NCBI GenBank assembly: GCA_964596775.1
Contig: CAZQVN010000003.1
Span: 1 to 64,000, forward strand
Direction: 5' to 3'
Source: CAZQVN01 sp964596775
Lineage (GTDB): Bacteria; Eisenbacteria; RBG-16-71-46; JABDJR01; JAWXBZ01
DNA length: 64,000 bases
The notes under the pieces are model-generated. The model saw only the letters and a program-made list of their open reading frames with translations, had not been told where the DNA came from and searched no databases. This document shows positions 16,239-25,983 of the stretch, piece after piece. The translations under genes were made by a program, and so were the position numbers. How positions within the stretch are numbered: position 1 is the first letter of the stretch; every line of letters starts with the position of its first letter.

Positions 16239-17107
16239 CGACCGAACCCCGAAGTCTCCAGAACCCGATCGATCTCCCGGGCCGTTTCCGGGCGCACCGG
16301 CGCCAGGGGCGGCCTGAGTTCGTTGTGCATCAGGCCGAGCCGGGCGAGCGCATACTTGACCGGCCCCGGGTTCGACTCGAGAAACATCGCCCGCGAAACG
16401 GGCATGGCCCTGTCGTGGAGTTGAAGCGCTTCCTCCATCCTCCCCGCCGCAACGGCCTCGAGCATTTTCCCGAGCCATGCAGCGGTCAGGTGGCCGGCCA
16501 CGGACACGATGCCCCGGGCCCCGATGGCGGCCAGCGGCAGGGTCAGCGAATCCTCCCCGGACAGGAGCGTGAGACCCGGCGCCGCCATCCGGATGTCGAT
16601 GGCCTGGTCCACCGAGCCGGAGGCCTCCTTGAGCGCCACCACGCCGGGCACGGCGGCGATCCTCGCCGCCACGGCCGGAAGCATGTTGTAGCCGGTCCGC
16701 CCCGGAACGTTGTAGGCGAGGATCGGAAGATTCACCGCTTCGGAGATCGCCCGGAAGTGCGCCTCGAGACCGTCCGGAGTCGGCTTGTTGTAATACGGCG
16801 TGACGATCATCACGCCGTCCGCTCCCGCCTCGCGGGCGTCCTGTGAAAACCGGATCGAATCGCGGGTGCTGTTCGTCCCGGTGCCGGCCACGACGAAGAC
16901 GCGCTTCCCCGCCTCCTCCACCGCCCAGGTCACGAGGGATTTCCGTTCCTCGGGTGTCAGCGTAGCGGCTTCACCGGTGGAGCCGGTGACGACGAGTCCG
17001 TCCACGCCCTCGCCGATCAGGCGCCTGAGGAGGGCGCGGAACGCGTCCTCGTCCAGCGCGCCGTTTCGAAACGGCGTGACCACGGCAACGGAAACACCTT
17101 CGAACAT
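16232..17107 (-). CDS. dapA: 4-hydroxy-tetrahydrodipicolinate synthase
   Basis: A 291-residue DapA that condenses pyruvate with aspartate semialdehyde, the first committed step to diaminopimelate and lysine. Family landmarks are in place: TGSTGEA (41-47), PYYNKP (with the tyrosine at about 105), AYNVPGRTG with Tyr132, and the Schiff-base lysine K160 in VVALKEASG. A GGAGG ribosome site precedes the ATG. No lysine riboswitch is evident upstream because the gene follows closely on the lipoprotein gene, so expression is probably operonic. Confidence 0.95.
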   Translation of the reverse strand: MFEGVSVAVVTPFRNGALDEDAFRALLRRLIGEGVDGLVVTGSTGEAATLTPEERKSLVTWAVEEAGKRVFVVAGTGTNSTRDSIRFSQDAREAGADGVMIVTPYYNKPTPDGLEAHFRAISEAVNLPILAYNVPGRTGYNMLPAVAARIAAVPGVVALKEASGSVDQAIDIRMAAPGLTLLSGEDSLTLPLAAIGARGIVSVAGHLTAAWLGKMLEAVAAGRMEEALQLHDRAMPVSRAMFLESNPGPVKYALARLGLMHNELRPPLAPVRPETAREIDRVLETSGFGRA

Positions 17108-17124
17108 GTCCAGCCTCCGTCCTT

Positions 17125-18243
17125 TCAGTTTTCGCGTCGCCCCGCGGGCCGGCGCAGCAGGACACCGCCGGTTTCCGCCGACGGCTCGACCCGCACCGGG
17201 AGCGGATCACCGAGCCGGTCCGTGAGCGTCCAGCTTCCGTTTCCGTCGAGGTCCGCGAACGCTCCGACGCGGTAGCGCCCCGGCGGAACCCGGGCGATCG
17301 TGAACGCGCCGTTCCTGACCATTGCCGAGCCCGCGAGCTTCAACGGCGGCCAGGAGAATTCCGATCCGTCCGGCGCTTCCTCGCAAAGTATCACTCCGTA
17401 AGACAGCGTGTCGACAACGGTCGTGTCGGCGAGCGCCTCGAGGCTACCGGAAATCTGCCCCGGGCTTTTCGGATCGATGAGATAAAACACGGTCGCCGCC
17501 CCTGGTGACGCGGCCGAGAGGCGGAGCGTGTCCGCCTGCACCGTGAGGTAGTCGCGCGTGTCCGAGTAGTCGCGGCTCCGGTCCGCGTCGTTCACCGTCA
17601 CGGCAAGCAGCGGTACATCGAGCGGAAGGCCGTCGAGAACGAACCGACCGTCGGAGCCGGCTTCCGCAAGGAAGTCGGGATCGTCGCGGGTAAAGTCGGG
17701 CAGCGTGTCGGCAAGGGCACGGTAGAGCCAGACGAATACGGCCGGTCCCGCGGGGCGCCCGGGATTCGATCCCCCGGCGCCGGTCGATCCCTGCTGCGTG
17801 CCCCCCTCGATCCGGGTCCTCCGGATCGTTCCGGCCACCGTTCCCGGTGCCACCGAGGATCCGGTGGAAAACGTGCGCCGGAACGGGGCGGCGATCCGGT
17901 TGCCGTCACGGTCGAGAACGCCGGACCCGATGACGACGCTCACGGTGGAGTCGCGCGGCAGCCCGTCCCGGAAGCGGACGGTCACCGCCGGGCCGTCCCA
18001 GTCCATCGCCTCGATCCGCCGGTAGGGAGTCAGGAAGAACCAGTCGCGGACGGAGTTCTTGTCGACCTTCTCCGAAAACGTGACCGTGACCGGTGCCGCG
18101 GGGTTCACGCCCGTTTCCAGCGAGTCCGGAGACGCGGAGACGACGGCCGGGGGTGTCGTGTCGATCGGTCCGCCGGGCGGGCGGCCGATCTCCGCGCATC
18201 CCAGTACCGCGGCGGCGACGGCCGTCGCGGCGCAGCGAAGCAT
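17125..18243 (-). CDS. lipoprotein with bacterial Ig-like (Big_5) domain
   Basis: A 372-residue lipoprotein. I start it at the ATG at 18243 because it has a GGAG ribosome site and gives a clean lipoprotein signal MLRCAATAVAAAVLGC; the frame is open further upstream but without a signal peptide. After PPGGPIDTTPP comes an SbsA/Big_5 Ig-like domain (VVSASPDSLETGVNPAAPVTVTFSEKV), then CNA-B-like carboxypeptidase-regulatory segments near the end (GRYRVGAFADLDGNGSWT). Proteins of this layout are common surface lipoproteins in Bacteroidetes-related lineages; their role is unknown. It lies between argF and dapA. Confidence 0.8.
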   Translation of the reverse strand: MLRCAATAVAAAVLGCAEIGRPPGGPIDTTPPAVVSASPDSLETGVNPAAPVTVTFSEKVDKNSVRDWFFLTPYRRIEAMDWDGPAVTVRFRDGLPRDSTVSVVIGSGVLDRDGNRIAAPFRRTFSTGSSVAPGTVAGTIRRTRIEGGTQQGSTGAGGSNPGRPAGPAVFVWLYRALADTLPDFTRDDPDFLAEAGSDGRFVLDGLPLDVPLLAVTVNDADRSRDYSDTRDYLTVQADTLRLSAASPGAATVFYLIDPKSPGQISGSLEALADTTVVDTLSYGVILCEEAPDGSEFSWPPLKLAGSAMVRNGAFTIARVPPGRYRVGAFADLDGNGSWTLTDRLGDPLPVRVEPSAETGGVLLRRPAGRREN

Positions 18244-18354
18244 GCGGACTCCGCGGCCCGAGGCGACCCGTGACCCGCCGCCGGCGATGCCCCCGCGCGG
18301 GACGATGTTCCGATCGCCGTCCCGATGCCGGGACCCGTTCCGCAGCGATCGCAC

Positions 18355-19281
18355 TCAGGTTCCCCGGTTCATCAACCGGACGAGGATCGCCTTCTGGATG
18401 TGCAGCCTGTTCTCCGCCTGGTCGAACACGATCGACGCCTTCCCCTCCATCACCCCGTCCGAGATCTCGTCGCCGCGATGCGCCGGAAGGCAGTGCATGG
18501 CCTTTGCGTCCGGAGCCGCGGCGGCCATCAACGCCTCGTCCACGATGAACCCCGCGAACGCCTTGCGCCGGGACTCCGCCTCGGACTCCTGCCCCATGCT
18601 CGCCCAGACGTCGGTGTAGACGATGTGGGCGTCCTTCACCGCCTCGCGCGGATCTCCGGTGACGATGAGCCGCGACCCCGCCCTTGCCTTCGCCCGGTCG
18701 TACAGGGGACCCTGCGGCTTGAACCCGTCCGGCGCGGCCACGGCCAGCGTGAAGTCGAGCGCGGCGCAGGCGTTGATCCACGACGCGGCCACGTTGTTGC
18801 CGTCGCCGATGTAGGCCACCTTCAGCCCGTCGAGCGTTTTCCGGTGCTCCCGGATCGTGAGGAGGTCGCCGAGGATCTGGCACGGATGGAGCGCGTCGGT
18901 CAGCCCGTTGATCACCGGGACGGTGGCGTGGCGGGCCAGCGTTTCCGCGATGTCGTGACCGAACGTGCGGATCATGATCGCGTCGACGTAGCGGGACAGC
19001 ACGCGGGCGATGTCCTGCATCGGTTCCCGCTCGCCGCGCCCGATCTCCTTTTCGGTGATGTAGAGCGCCGAGCCGCCCGCCTGGATCATCGCGGTTTCGA
19101 ACGACACGCGGGTCCGCAGCGACGGCTTGTGGAAGATCATGGCGAGAACCCTGCCCTTGAGCAGCGGTTCGCCGCGGCCGTCCTTCTGTTTCCGCTTCAG
19201 GTCGGCGGCGAGGTCGATGAGACCGGTGATCTGATCCTTCGTGAAATCCGCGATGCTGAGAAAGTCTTTCGGATACGACAT
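18355..19281 (-). CDS. argF: ornithine carbamoyltransferase
   Basis: A 308-residue OTCase that forms citrulline from ornithine and carbamoyl phosphate in arginine synthesis. The carbamoyl-phosphate loop reads KPSLRTR (a Leu variant of the usual STRTR), followed by HPCQ, the ornithine-binding DVWASMG, and the catalytic HCLPAHRG. The C-terminus ENRLHIQKAIL is typical. The start is the ATG at 19281, which has a GAGGAG site; the open frame extends 29 codons further without homology. No other arg gene is nearby. Confidence 0.92.
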   Translation of the reverse strand: MSYPKDFLSIADFTKDQITGLIDLAADLKRKQKDGRGEPLLKGRVLAMIFHKPSLRTRVSFETAMIQAGGSALYITEKEIGRGEREPMQDIARVLSRYVDAIMIRTFGHDIAETLARHATVPVINGLTDALHPCQILGDLLTIREHRKTLDGLKVAYIGDGNNVAASWINACAALDFTLAVAAPDGFKPQGPLYDRAKARAGSRLIVTGDPREAVKDAHIVYTDVWASMGQESEAESRRKAFAGFIVDEALMAAAAPDAKAMHCLPAHRGDEISDGVMEGKASIVFDQAENRLHIQKAILVRLMNRGT

Positions 19282-19374
19282 GAGCTCCTCTATGTGTCTC
19301 GTGAACGAAGTCCCGGTTCGACCGCAGGCGTTGCCGACGGAGTTTAGCTCACCACGAACCGGAGACAAGACCTG

Positions 19375-20367
19375 CTACGTGTCCTCCGCGCGCGGATGAG
19401 CGGCCTTCATGGCCGCCCGCAGCCGGTCGACCGTGATGTGCGTGTACACCTGGGTGGACGAAAGGCTCACGTGCCCGAGCAGTTCCTGCACGGCGCGGAT
19501 GTCCTGGGCCGCGCTGCCGGTCCGGTTCGCCGCCCCCCGCTTCCCCGCGGCCTGGTCGCGGCTCATCCGCGAGAGCAGATGCGTGGCCATCGTGTGGCGG
19601 AGAAGGTGCGGCGACAGGCCGGCCCTCGCCGCGACCCTCGCGAGATGGCGCTGGATCAGGCGCTGCACGGTGCGGCGGGAAATCCTGGCGCCCCCGCGGC
19701 CGAGGAACAACGGGAGGCCGGTGCGGTCGGCGACCGGACCCAGCGGGTCACCCGGAGGGACCGCTCCGCCTCCTTCCGGTGTGGCGTCGATGTAGGCCTG
19801 AAGCGCAGCGGCGGCCGGCCGGCCGAACGGCACGATCCGCTCCCGGCTCCCCTTCCCGAGAACGCGGACCTGCCGGCGGTCCAGCGACAGCGCTTCGTCC
19901 CGGTTCAGACTCACGAGTTCGGCGAGGCGGATTCCGGTGGCATAGAAGAGCTCGAAGATCGCGCGGTCGCGGAGCCCGTCGGCGCCTTCGCCGAAATCGA
20001 GGCGGAACAGCTTCTCCGTCTCCGCTTCCGTCAGGAAGGAGGGTACGGGTTTCGGAAGCTTCGGACTCCTGAGCGTGGACGCCCAGTCCGCCCGGAAACC
20101 GTGGCGGCGCAGGTAGCGGGCGAACGAACGGATGGCGGCCAGCTGGCGGGCCACGGTGCGGGCGCCGGCGCCGTTCTTCGTCAGGGAGGCCAGGTAGAGC
20201 GACACATCACCCGGTTTCAGCTCTTCCACCTCGGGGGTCTTCCCCTTCCGAGCCTCCAGAAACGCGAGCCAGCCGGTGAGATCGCGCCGGTAGGCGTCCT
20301 CGGTGCGCGGCGAGAACCCCCGCCCCGCGGTCAGATCGGCGAGAAAACGCTCGATCGCGGCGCGCAT
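19375..20367 (-). CDS. xerC: tyrosine recombinase XerC with enlarged catalytic loop
   Basis: A 330-residue tyrosine recombinase. Catalytic residues are conserved: Arg in TGIRLAELV, Lys in GKGSRERIV, HLLRHTMATH, His in LGHVSL and Tyr in TQVYTH. Between HLLRHTMATHLL and DIRAVQELLGH it has about 23 residues (SRMSRDQAAGK onward) where Xer proteins normally have about four; a smaller insertion lies before LPLFLGRGG. Its place directly after topA matches the topA-xerC order seen in Firmicutes. It starts seven bases after the topA stop and has no obvious ribosome site, which suggests translational coupling. Confidence 0.88.
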   Translation of the reverse strand: MRAAIERFLADLTAGRGFSPRTEDAYRRDLTGWLAFLEARKGKTPEVEELKPGDVSLYLASLTKNGAGARTVARQLAAIRSFARYLRRHGFRADWASTLRSPKLPKPVPSFLTEAETEKLFRLDFGEGADGLRDRAIFELFYATGIRLAELVSLNRDEALSLDRRQVRVLGKGSRERIVPFGRPAAAALQAYIDATPEGGGAVPPGDPLGPVADRTGLPLFLGRGGARISRRTVQRLIQRHLARVAARAGLSPHLLRHTMATHLLSRMSRDQAAGKRGAANRTGSAAQDIRAVQELLGHVSLSSTQVYTHITVDRLRAAMKAAHPRAEDT

Positions 20368-20374
20368 GGCGGGA

Positions 20375-22741
20375 TCAGTCGGCCGATTCCTGGGCCGCGA
20401 CCTCCGCCTTGCACTTCGGGCAGCGCAGGAACTGGCCCTTCGTCTTGTTTTCCTTCTGGCTCATGAACGGATTCTGGCACTGCGGACACTCCACCTGGAC
20501 CGGCCGGTCCCACGTGGCGAACGTGCAGTCCGGATACTTGTCGCAGCCGTAGAACACCTTGCCGCGCTTGCTGCGCTTTTCCACGAGGTTCCCCTTGTGG
20601 CCGTCCTCGGGGCAGGCCACCCCGATCTTGAACGGCTTGGCGTTCTTGCAGTCCGGGTATTTCGTGCAGGCGAGGAACCGTCCGTAGCGCCCGCGCTTGA
20701 CGGCCATCGGCGCGCCGCACTTGTCGCAGACCTCGTCGGTCGTCTCGATTTCCGAGGAGTCGTAGGGCTTCGTCGTCTTGCACTCCGGATAGTTCGGGCA
20801 GGCGAGGAAGATGCCGTTGCGCCCGTACTTCTTGATCATCTTGGCGCCGCACTTCGGGCAATCCTCCTCGGTGACCTCCTGGACTTCCTTCTTGAGTTCC
20901 TCGCGGCGCTTCTCGGCCACCAGGAGGTCCGCGGAAAACGGATCCCAGAAGTCCTTGATGACCTGGCGCCACTCGTCCTCGCCCGTTTCGATCTTGTCCA
21001 GTTCGTCCTCCATCCGCGCGGTGAAGTCCACGTTGAAGATGTCCGGGAACGTCTTCACGAGGAGGTCGGTGACGGTCATCCCGAGTTCCGTGGGCGTGAG
21101 CCGGCCCCGGTCGCGGAGGACGTAGTCGCGGTTGATGATCGTGGACACGATCGTGGCGTAGGTGCTCGGGCGCCCGATCCCGTTTTCCTCGAGGGCCTTG
21201 ACCAGCGTGGCTTCCGTGAACCGGGGCGGCGGCTCCGTGAAGTGCTGGTCCGCCGAGATCTCGCCGGCGGTGAGCGCCTGCCCCTCGATCAGGGCCGGCA
21301 GCGTCGGTTCGGCCTCCTCGTCGTCCGCCTGGGCATAGACGCGGGTGAATCCGTCGAAAATCGGCACGGTGCCGGAAGCCCGGAACATGGCATCGCCGGC
21401 CATGATGTCCACCGACGTGGTTTCGTAGACCGCCGGCATCATCTGGCTGCCGACGAAGCGGTTCCAGATCAGCGTGTACAGCTTGAGGAGATCCGGTGTC
21501 AGGAACCCGGAAACCGAGCTCGGCGTCCGGGTGACGTCGCTGGGGCGGACCGCTTCGTGCGCGTCCTGGGCGCCCTTCTTCGACGGGAATGTCCGGGGCG
21601 TTTCGGGCAGGTAGTCCGCTCCGTAGGCGTCCCCGATGTGACCGCGGACGGCGGCCAGCGCCTCGTCGGCAATGCGCGTGGAGTCGGTGCGCATGTAGGT
21701 GATCAGTCCGACCTGCCCCTCGCCGAGATCGATCCCTTCATAGAGCTGCTGGGCGAGGATCATCGTCTTCTGGCTGGAATAGCGGAGTTTCTTGAACCCT
21801 TCCTGCTGGAGCGTGCTGGTGATGAACGGCGCGGCGGGTTGCTTCCGGCGCTCGCGCTTCTTGACCTCGGAAACGCTGTAGTCGCGCGTCCGCAGCGCTT
21901 CGGCCAGCGCGTTGGCGGTGGCGCCGTCCTTCAGGTCGATCTTGTCGTCGCCGACCTTCTGCAGGCGGGCCTTGAATTCCTGCCCCTCCGCCGTCCTGAG
22001 GAGCGCGTCGATGGTCCAGTACTCGACCGGAACGAACGCCTTGATCTCCTTTTCCCGTTCCACGAGCAGGCGCAGGGCCACCGACTGCACGCGGCCCGCC
22101 GACAGCCCGTAGCGGAGGATCGTCCAGAGGAGAGGGCTGACCTTGTATCCCACCAGGCGGTCGAGCACCCGGCGGGCCTGCTGGGCGTTGACCAGGTTCT
22201 CGTCGATGTCGCGGGCGTGGTTCAACGAATCCTTGACCGCGCGCTCGGTGATCTCGTTGAACGTGAGGCGGCGGATCGTCGAGGACCCGGCCAGGTAGTT
22301 GGCCAGGTGCCAGGCGATGGCTTCCCCTTCCCGGTCGGGGTCGGGAGCCATGTAGATCGTCTCGACGCCGGCGGACCTCGCCTTGAGATCCTTGAGGATC
22401 TTCGCCTTGCCCCGGATCGTCACGTACTCCGGCTCGAAGTCGTTGTCGACGTCGACGCCGAGCTTGGACGTGGGCAGGTCCATGATGTGACCATTGCTGG
22501 CCATCACCGTGAAACCGCGGCCGAGAAACTTGTTCAGCGTCTTGGCCTTGGACGGAGACTCGACGATCACCAGGCTCTTTCCGGCGCGCGATGGCGCGCC
22601 GTCGCCGGTCGTGTCGGCCGCGGCCTTTGCCGGGGATTTTTTCTTCGCGGCCTTTTTCCGGGCCGCCGGTTTCCTGGCCGCCTTCTTCTTCGCGGTCTTC
22701 TTCGCGGCCGGCTTCTCGGTCGTGCTCTCGGATTCAGTCAC
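20375..22741 (-). CDS. topA: DNA topoisomerase I with lysine/alanine-rich N-terminal tail
   Basis: A type IA topoisomerase of 788 residues that relaxes negative supercoils. After a basic tail of about 55 residues (KKTAKKKAARKPAARKKAAK) comes the Toprim domain (SLVIVESPSKAKTL, then DPDREGEAIAWH). The catalytic tyrosine is in GLITYMRTDSTR. The C-terminus carries four zinc-ribbon repeats, three clear (CPKCGAKM with CPNYPEC; CDKCGAPM with CTKYPDC; CDKYPDC) and a final CPQCQNP. I chose GTG at 22741, two bases after secA, because GGAG precedes it; an ATG at 22762 would overlap secA. The N-terminal position of the basic tail is unusual. Confidence 0.93.
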   Translation of the reverse strand: MTESESTTEKPAAKKTAKKKAARKPAARKKAAKKKSPAKAAADTTGDGAPSRAGKSLVIVESPSKAKTLNKFLGRGFTVMASNGHIMDLPTSKLGVDVDNDFEPEYVTIRGKAKILKDLKARSAGVETIYMAPDPDREGEAIAWHLANYLAGSSTIRRLTFNEITERAVKDSLNHARDIDENLVNAQQARRVLDRLVGYKVSPLLWTILRYGLSAGRVQSVALRLLVEREKEIKAFVPVEYWTIDALLRTAEGQEFKARLQKVGDDKIDLKDGATANALAEALRTRDYSVSEVKKRERRKQPAAPFITSTLQQEGFKKLRYSSQKTMILAQQLYEGIDLGEGQVGLITYMRTDSTRIADEALAAVRGHIGDAYGADYLPETPRTFPSKKGAQDAHEAVRPSDVTRTPSSVSGFLTPDLLKLYTLIWNRFVGSQMMPAVYETTSVDIMAGDAMFRASGTVPIFDGFTRVYAQADDEEAEPTLPALIEGQALTAGEISADQHFTEPPPRFTEATLVKALEENGIGRPSTYATIVSTIINRDYVLRDRGRLTPTELGMTVTDLLVKTFPDIFNVDFTARMEDELDKIETGEDEWRQVIKDFWDPFSADLLVAEKRREELKKEVQEVTEEDCPKCGAKMIKKYGRNGIFLACPNYPECKTTKPYDSSEIETTDEVCDKCGAPMAVKRGRYGRFLACTKYPDCKNAKPFKIGVACPEDGHKGNLVEKRSKRGKVFYGCDKYPDCTFATWDRPVQVECPQCQNPFMSQKENKTKGQFLRCPKCKAEVAAQESAD

Positions 22742-22743
22742 GT

Positions 22744-25700
22744 TCAGGCAGCTCCGTGGCATTTTTTGTATTTTTTCCCGCTCCCGCAGGGGCAGGGATC
22801 ATTGCGGCCGATTTTCTCCGCAACGCGGACCGGTTCCTGGGATGTCTGCTGGGGGGGCGGCGGGCCCGCGGGGCGGGCCGGCATCCCGATGCCTTCGCTC
22901 CCCTGGCCGGCCATGCCGGCGGGTGTCGTCGGGCTGAACGCGGAGAAGGCGGAGTGGCTGATGCTCGACTGGACCGGCGCGGCCGGCATGCGGCGCGCCT
23001 CCTGGGGAACGAGGCTCACGCGGAAGATCCGCCGCGCGGACTCCGACTGGATCCGTTCGTTCATCTCCTGGAACGTGTTGAACGCCTCCTTCTTGTACTC
23101 GAGCAGCGGATCCTTCTGGCCGTAGGCGCGGAGGCCGATCCCCTCCTTGATGAGGTCGATTTCGTGGAGGTGGTCGCGCCACTGCTCGTCGATCACGCCG
23201 AGAGCCACGCGCCGTTCCACCTCGCGCATGATCGGTTCCGACAGTTCCGTTTCCTTGCGCCTGTAGGCTTCGCGCGCCTGCGCCTGGAAGTGCTCGGTGA
23301 CGCGGCCGACATCCAGCCGCTCGCCTTCGAGGCTGTCCGGCGAGAACGGGTTCAGGAGGTTCAGCTCGAGATCGGCGGCCACCGCCTTCAGGTCCCATTC
23401 CTCGTAGTGAACGGTCGGATCGATGTTCGCTTCGACGATGCCGGCCACGTAGGCGTCGAGATACTCGAGGATCGTCTCCTGGACGTTTTCCCCCTCGAGG
23501 ATGTGCAGGCGCTGGTCGTAGATCACCTCGCGCTGCTTGTTCATGACGTCGTCGTACTTCAGCAGGTGTTCGCGGATCGAGAAGTTGTGGGCCTCGACGC
23601 GCTTCTGGGCACGCTCCACGCCCTTCGTGACCCACGGGTGCTCGATGACCTCACCCTCCTCGACGCCCATCTTCTCCATGATGTTCGTGACGCGCTCGAT
23701 GCCGAACAGACGCATCAGGTCGTCTTCCAGCGACAGGAAGAACCGGGACGAGCCGGGGTCGCCCTGGCGGCCCGAGCGGCCGCGGAGCTGCCGGTCGATG
23801 CGCCGGCTCTCGTGCCGTTCCGTGCCTATGATGGCCAGGCCGCGCACCTCGGATTGTTCCTTCACCTTCTTCCTGTCCGGGTGCTCCCCCTCGCGGTCGA
23901 GGACGCCCTGTCCGAGCTTGATGTCGGTGCCGCGTCCGGCCATGTTCGTGGCGATCGTGACCGCTCCGGCCTGGCCGGCCAGCGAAACGATTTCCGCCTC
24001 CCGCTGGTGGTGCTTCGCGTTGAGGACGGAGTGGCGTATGCCCCGGCGCGTCAGCAGCCGGGACAGCGTTTCCGAAACTTCCACCGTGATCGTGCCGACG
24101 AGGACCGGAGTCCCGACCTTGTTCAGCTCGGCGATCTCGTCGATGATCGCGTTGTACTTTTCGCGGCGCGTCCGGAAGATGACGTCGTCGAGATCGATGC
24201 GGCAGATCGGCCGGTGGGTCGGGATGACCACGGTGTCCAGCTTGTAGATCGTGAAGAATTCCCCCGCTTCCGTCTCGGCCGTTCCGGTCATGCCGGACAG
24301 CTTCTTGTACATGCGGAAGAAGTTCTGCAGCGTGATCGTGGCCAGGGTCTGCGTTTCCCCCTCGACCTTGACGCCTTCCTTGGCCTCGATGGCCTGGTGC
24401 AGCCCGTCGGAATAGCGCCGGCCCGGCATGAGGCGGCCGGTGAACTCGTCGACGATCATGATCTTGCCGTCCTGGATGACGTACTCCACGTCCTTTTCGT
24501 AGAGCGAGTACGCCTTCAGCATCTGCAGCGCCGTGTGGATCCGGTCGGCGCGCCGCGCGTATTCTCGGTGGCATTCTTCGCGGGCCTTCGCGGCCTCCGT
24601 CGGATCGAGCCCCTTCTCCTCGATCTCCGCGAGTTCGACGGACAGGTCGGGGAGCACGAACATCTCCGGATCGGACGGGGCGATGGTTTCCCGGCCGATG
24701 TCGGTCAGGTCCATGCTGTGGCCCTTTTCGTCGATCACGTAGCAGAGGTCGGCGTCGAGATCGTTCATCTTCTTGTCGCGGATGAACTCCATTTCCGTTT
24801 TCCGGATCAGGCGCGGCAGCGTCGCGTCGTCGGACACGAGCTTCATGTAGCGCTTGTTCTTGGGGTTTCCGCGGCGGACCTGGAGCAGCTTCACGCCGAG
24901 TTCCCACTCGCGATCGGATCCCTTTGCGCCGCTTTCCAGCAGCTGTTCGATCTCGGCGACGATCTTGTTCGTGGTCTGAATCTGCTTGCGGACGACGCGT
25001 TCGATGGACGGCTTCAACGCCTCGTAGTGCTGAACGGAGTGCGCCACCGGTCCGGAGATGATCAGCGGTGTCCGCGCCTCGTCGATGAGAACGGAGTCGA
25101 CCTCGTCGACGATGGCGTACCAGAAGCCGCGCTGGACGCGGTCCTCGATGGAAACGGCCATGTTGTCGCGCAGATAATCGAACCCGAACTCGTTGTTCGT
25201 TCCGTAGGTCACGTCGCAGTTGTACTGCACGCGGCGCTGGTCCGGGGTCAGCGCGTTCTGGATGCAGCCCACCGACAGGCCGAGAAACTTGAGGATGGCG
25301 CCGACCCACTCGCTGTCGCGGCGGGCCAGGTAGTCGTTGACGGTGACGAGGTGGCAGCCGCGCCCGGGAAGGGCGTTGAGATACATCGGCATGAGGGCCA
25401 CCAGGGTCTTTCCTTCGCCGGTGGCCATTTCGGCGATCTTCCCCTCGTGGAGGACGATGGCGCCGATGAGCTGGACATCGAACGGCACCATGTCCCAGCG
25501 GACATCGATGTTCACGACGGGCCAGGACTTGCCCACGTGGCGGCGGCAGGCTTCCTTGACCACGGCGAAGGCCTCCGGAAGGATTTCCTCCATCCGTGCC
25601 CGGACCATCTCCTCCCGGGCGTCCTCCTCGAGTTCGGCGTCGTCCCAGATGGCCTTGAATTCCGCCTGCCAGGCTCGTGTGCGGCCGACCAGGTCCTCGT

Positions 25701-25836
25701 CGGACACGGCGCTCAGGGATGTAAAATGCTCGTTGATTTCATCCACAAGCGGCTTGAGCCGCTTGAGATCCTTTTCGTGTTTCGTTCCGAAGAGTTTTGC
25801 GGCGAGCCTGGAAGCCGCGCTCAATACCGATCCCAT
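22744..25836 (-). CDS. secA: preprotein translocase ATPase SecA
   Basis: SecA, 1030 residues, drives post-translational export through SecYEG. Visible are the Walker A region MATGEGKTLVALMP, the DEAD-type NBD1 segment (VDEVDSVLIDEARTPLIISG), the NBD2 arginine-finger region (GRSGRQGDPGSSRF) and the C-terminal zinc-binding SEC-C motif (DPCPCGSGKKYKKCHG). The C-terminal linker is proline/alanine-rich. The ATG at 25836 is preferred over GTG at 25842 because AAGGA lies seven bases upstream of it. The stop is followed two bases later by the topA start, so the two genes are probably cotranslated. Confidence 0.96.
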   Translation of the reverse strand: MGSVLSAASRLAAKLFGTKHEKDLKRLKPLVDEINEHFTSLSAVSDEDLVGRTRAWQAEFKAIWDDAELEEDAREEMVRARMEEILPEAFAVVKEACRRHVGKSWPVVNIDVRWDMVPFDVQLIGAIVLHEGKIAEMATGEGKTLVALMPMYLNALPGRGCHLVTVNDYLARRDSEWVGAILKFLGLSVGCIQNALTPDQRRVQYNCDVTYGTNNEFGFDYLRDNMAVSIEDRVQRGFWYAIVDEVDSVLIDEARTPLIISGPVAHSVQHYEALKPSIERVVRKQIQTTNKIVAEIEQLLESGAKGSDREWELGVKLLQVRRGNPKNKRYMKLVSDDATLPRLIRKTEMEFIRDKKMNDLDADLCYVIDEKGHSMDLTDIGRETIAPSDPEMFVLPDLSVELAEIEEKGLDPTEAAKAREECHREYARRADRIHTALQMLKAYSLYEKDVEYVIQDGKIMIVDEFTGRLMPGRRYSDGLHQAIEAKEGVKVEGETQTLATITLQNFFRMYKKLSGMTGTAETEAGEFFTIYKLDTVVIPTHRPICRIDLDDVIFRTRREKYNAIIDEIAELNKVGTPVLVGTITVEVSETLSRLLTRRGIRHSVLNAKHHQREAEIVSLAGQAGAVTIATNMAGRGTDIKLGQGVLDREGEHPDRKKVKEQSEVRGLAIIGTERHESRRIDRQLRGRSGRQGDPGSSRFFLSLEDDLMRLFGIERVTNIMEKMGVEEGEVIEHPWVTKGVERAQKRVEAHNFSIREHLLKYDDVMNKQREVIYDQRLHILEGENVQETILEYLDAYVAGIVEANIDPTVHYEEWDLKAVAADLELNLLNPFSPDSLEGERLDVGRVTEHFQAQAREAYRRKETELSEPIMREVERRVALGVIDEQWRDHLHEIDLIKEGIGLRAYGQKDPLLEYKKEAFNTFQEMNERIQSESARRIFRVSLVPQEARRMPAAPVQSSISHSAFSAFSPTTPAGMAGQGSEGIGMPARPAGPPPPQQTSQEPVRVAEKIGRNDPCPCGSGKKYKKCHGAA

Positions 25837-25983
25837 GGACACATCCTTTATCTGCGTTCAAAACCGCCGGTTAGGCGACTCTGTAATGAGTTCGTTGCCC
25901 CGTCGACCCCGTACTCATCCGGGGCCGGAGCCCGGGAAAGCTAGCAAAGGCGGGGACCCCGGCGCAACCGGAAGCCCCTCCGG

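Noticed and set aside
17108..17124. Lysine riboswitch upstream of dapA
   Set aside because: Only 17 bases separate dapA from the preceding gene, far too few for the aptamer.
19282..20374. Integration site or mobile element around the Xer genes
   Set aside because: Both Xer proteins lie in housekeeping contexts (uvrC and topA). No direct repeats, tRNA ends or integrase cargo were found nearby.
20303..25944. Very long plus-strand open frames (940 and 1117 codons) opposite topA and secA
   Set aside because: They are antisense shadows in GC-rich DNA. The minus strand encodes complete, motif-bearing TopA and SecA, and the plus-strand translations have low-complexity R/G/A/V/D composition without any family pattern.
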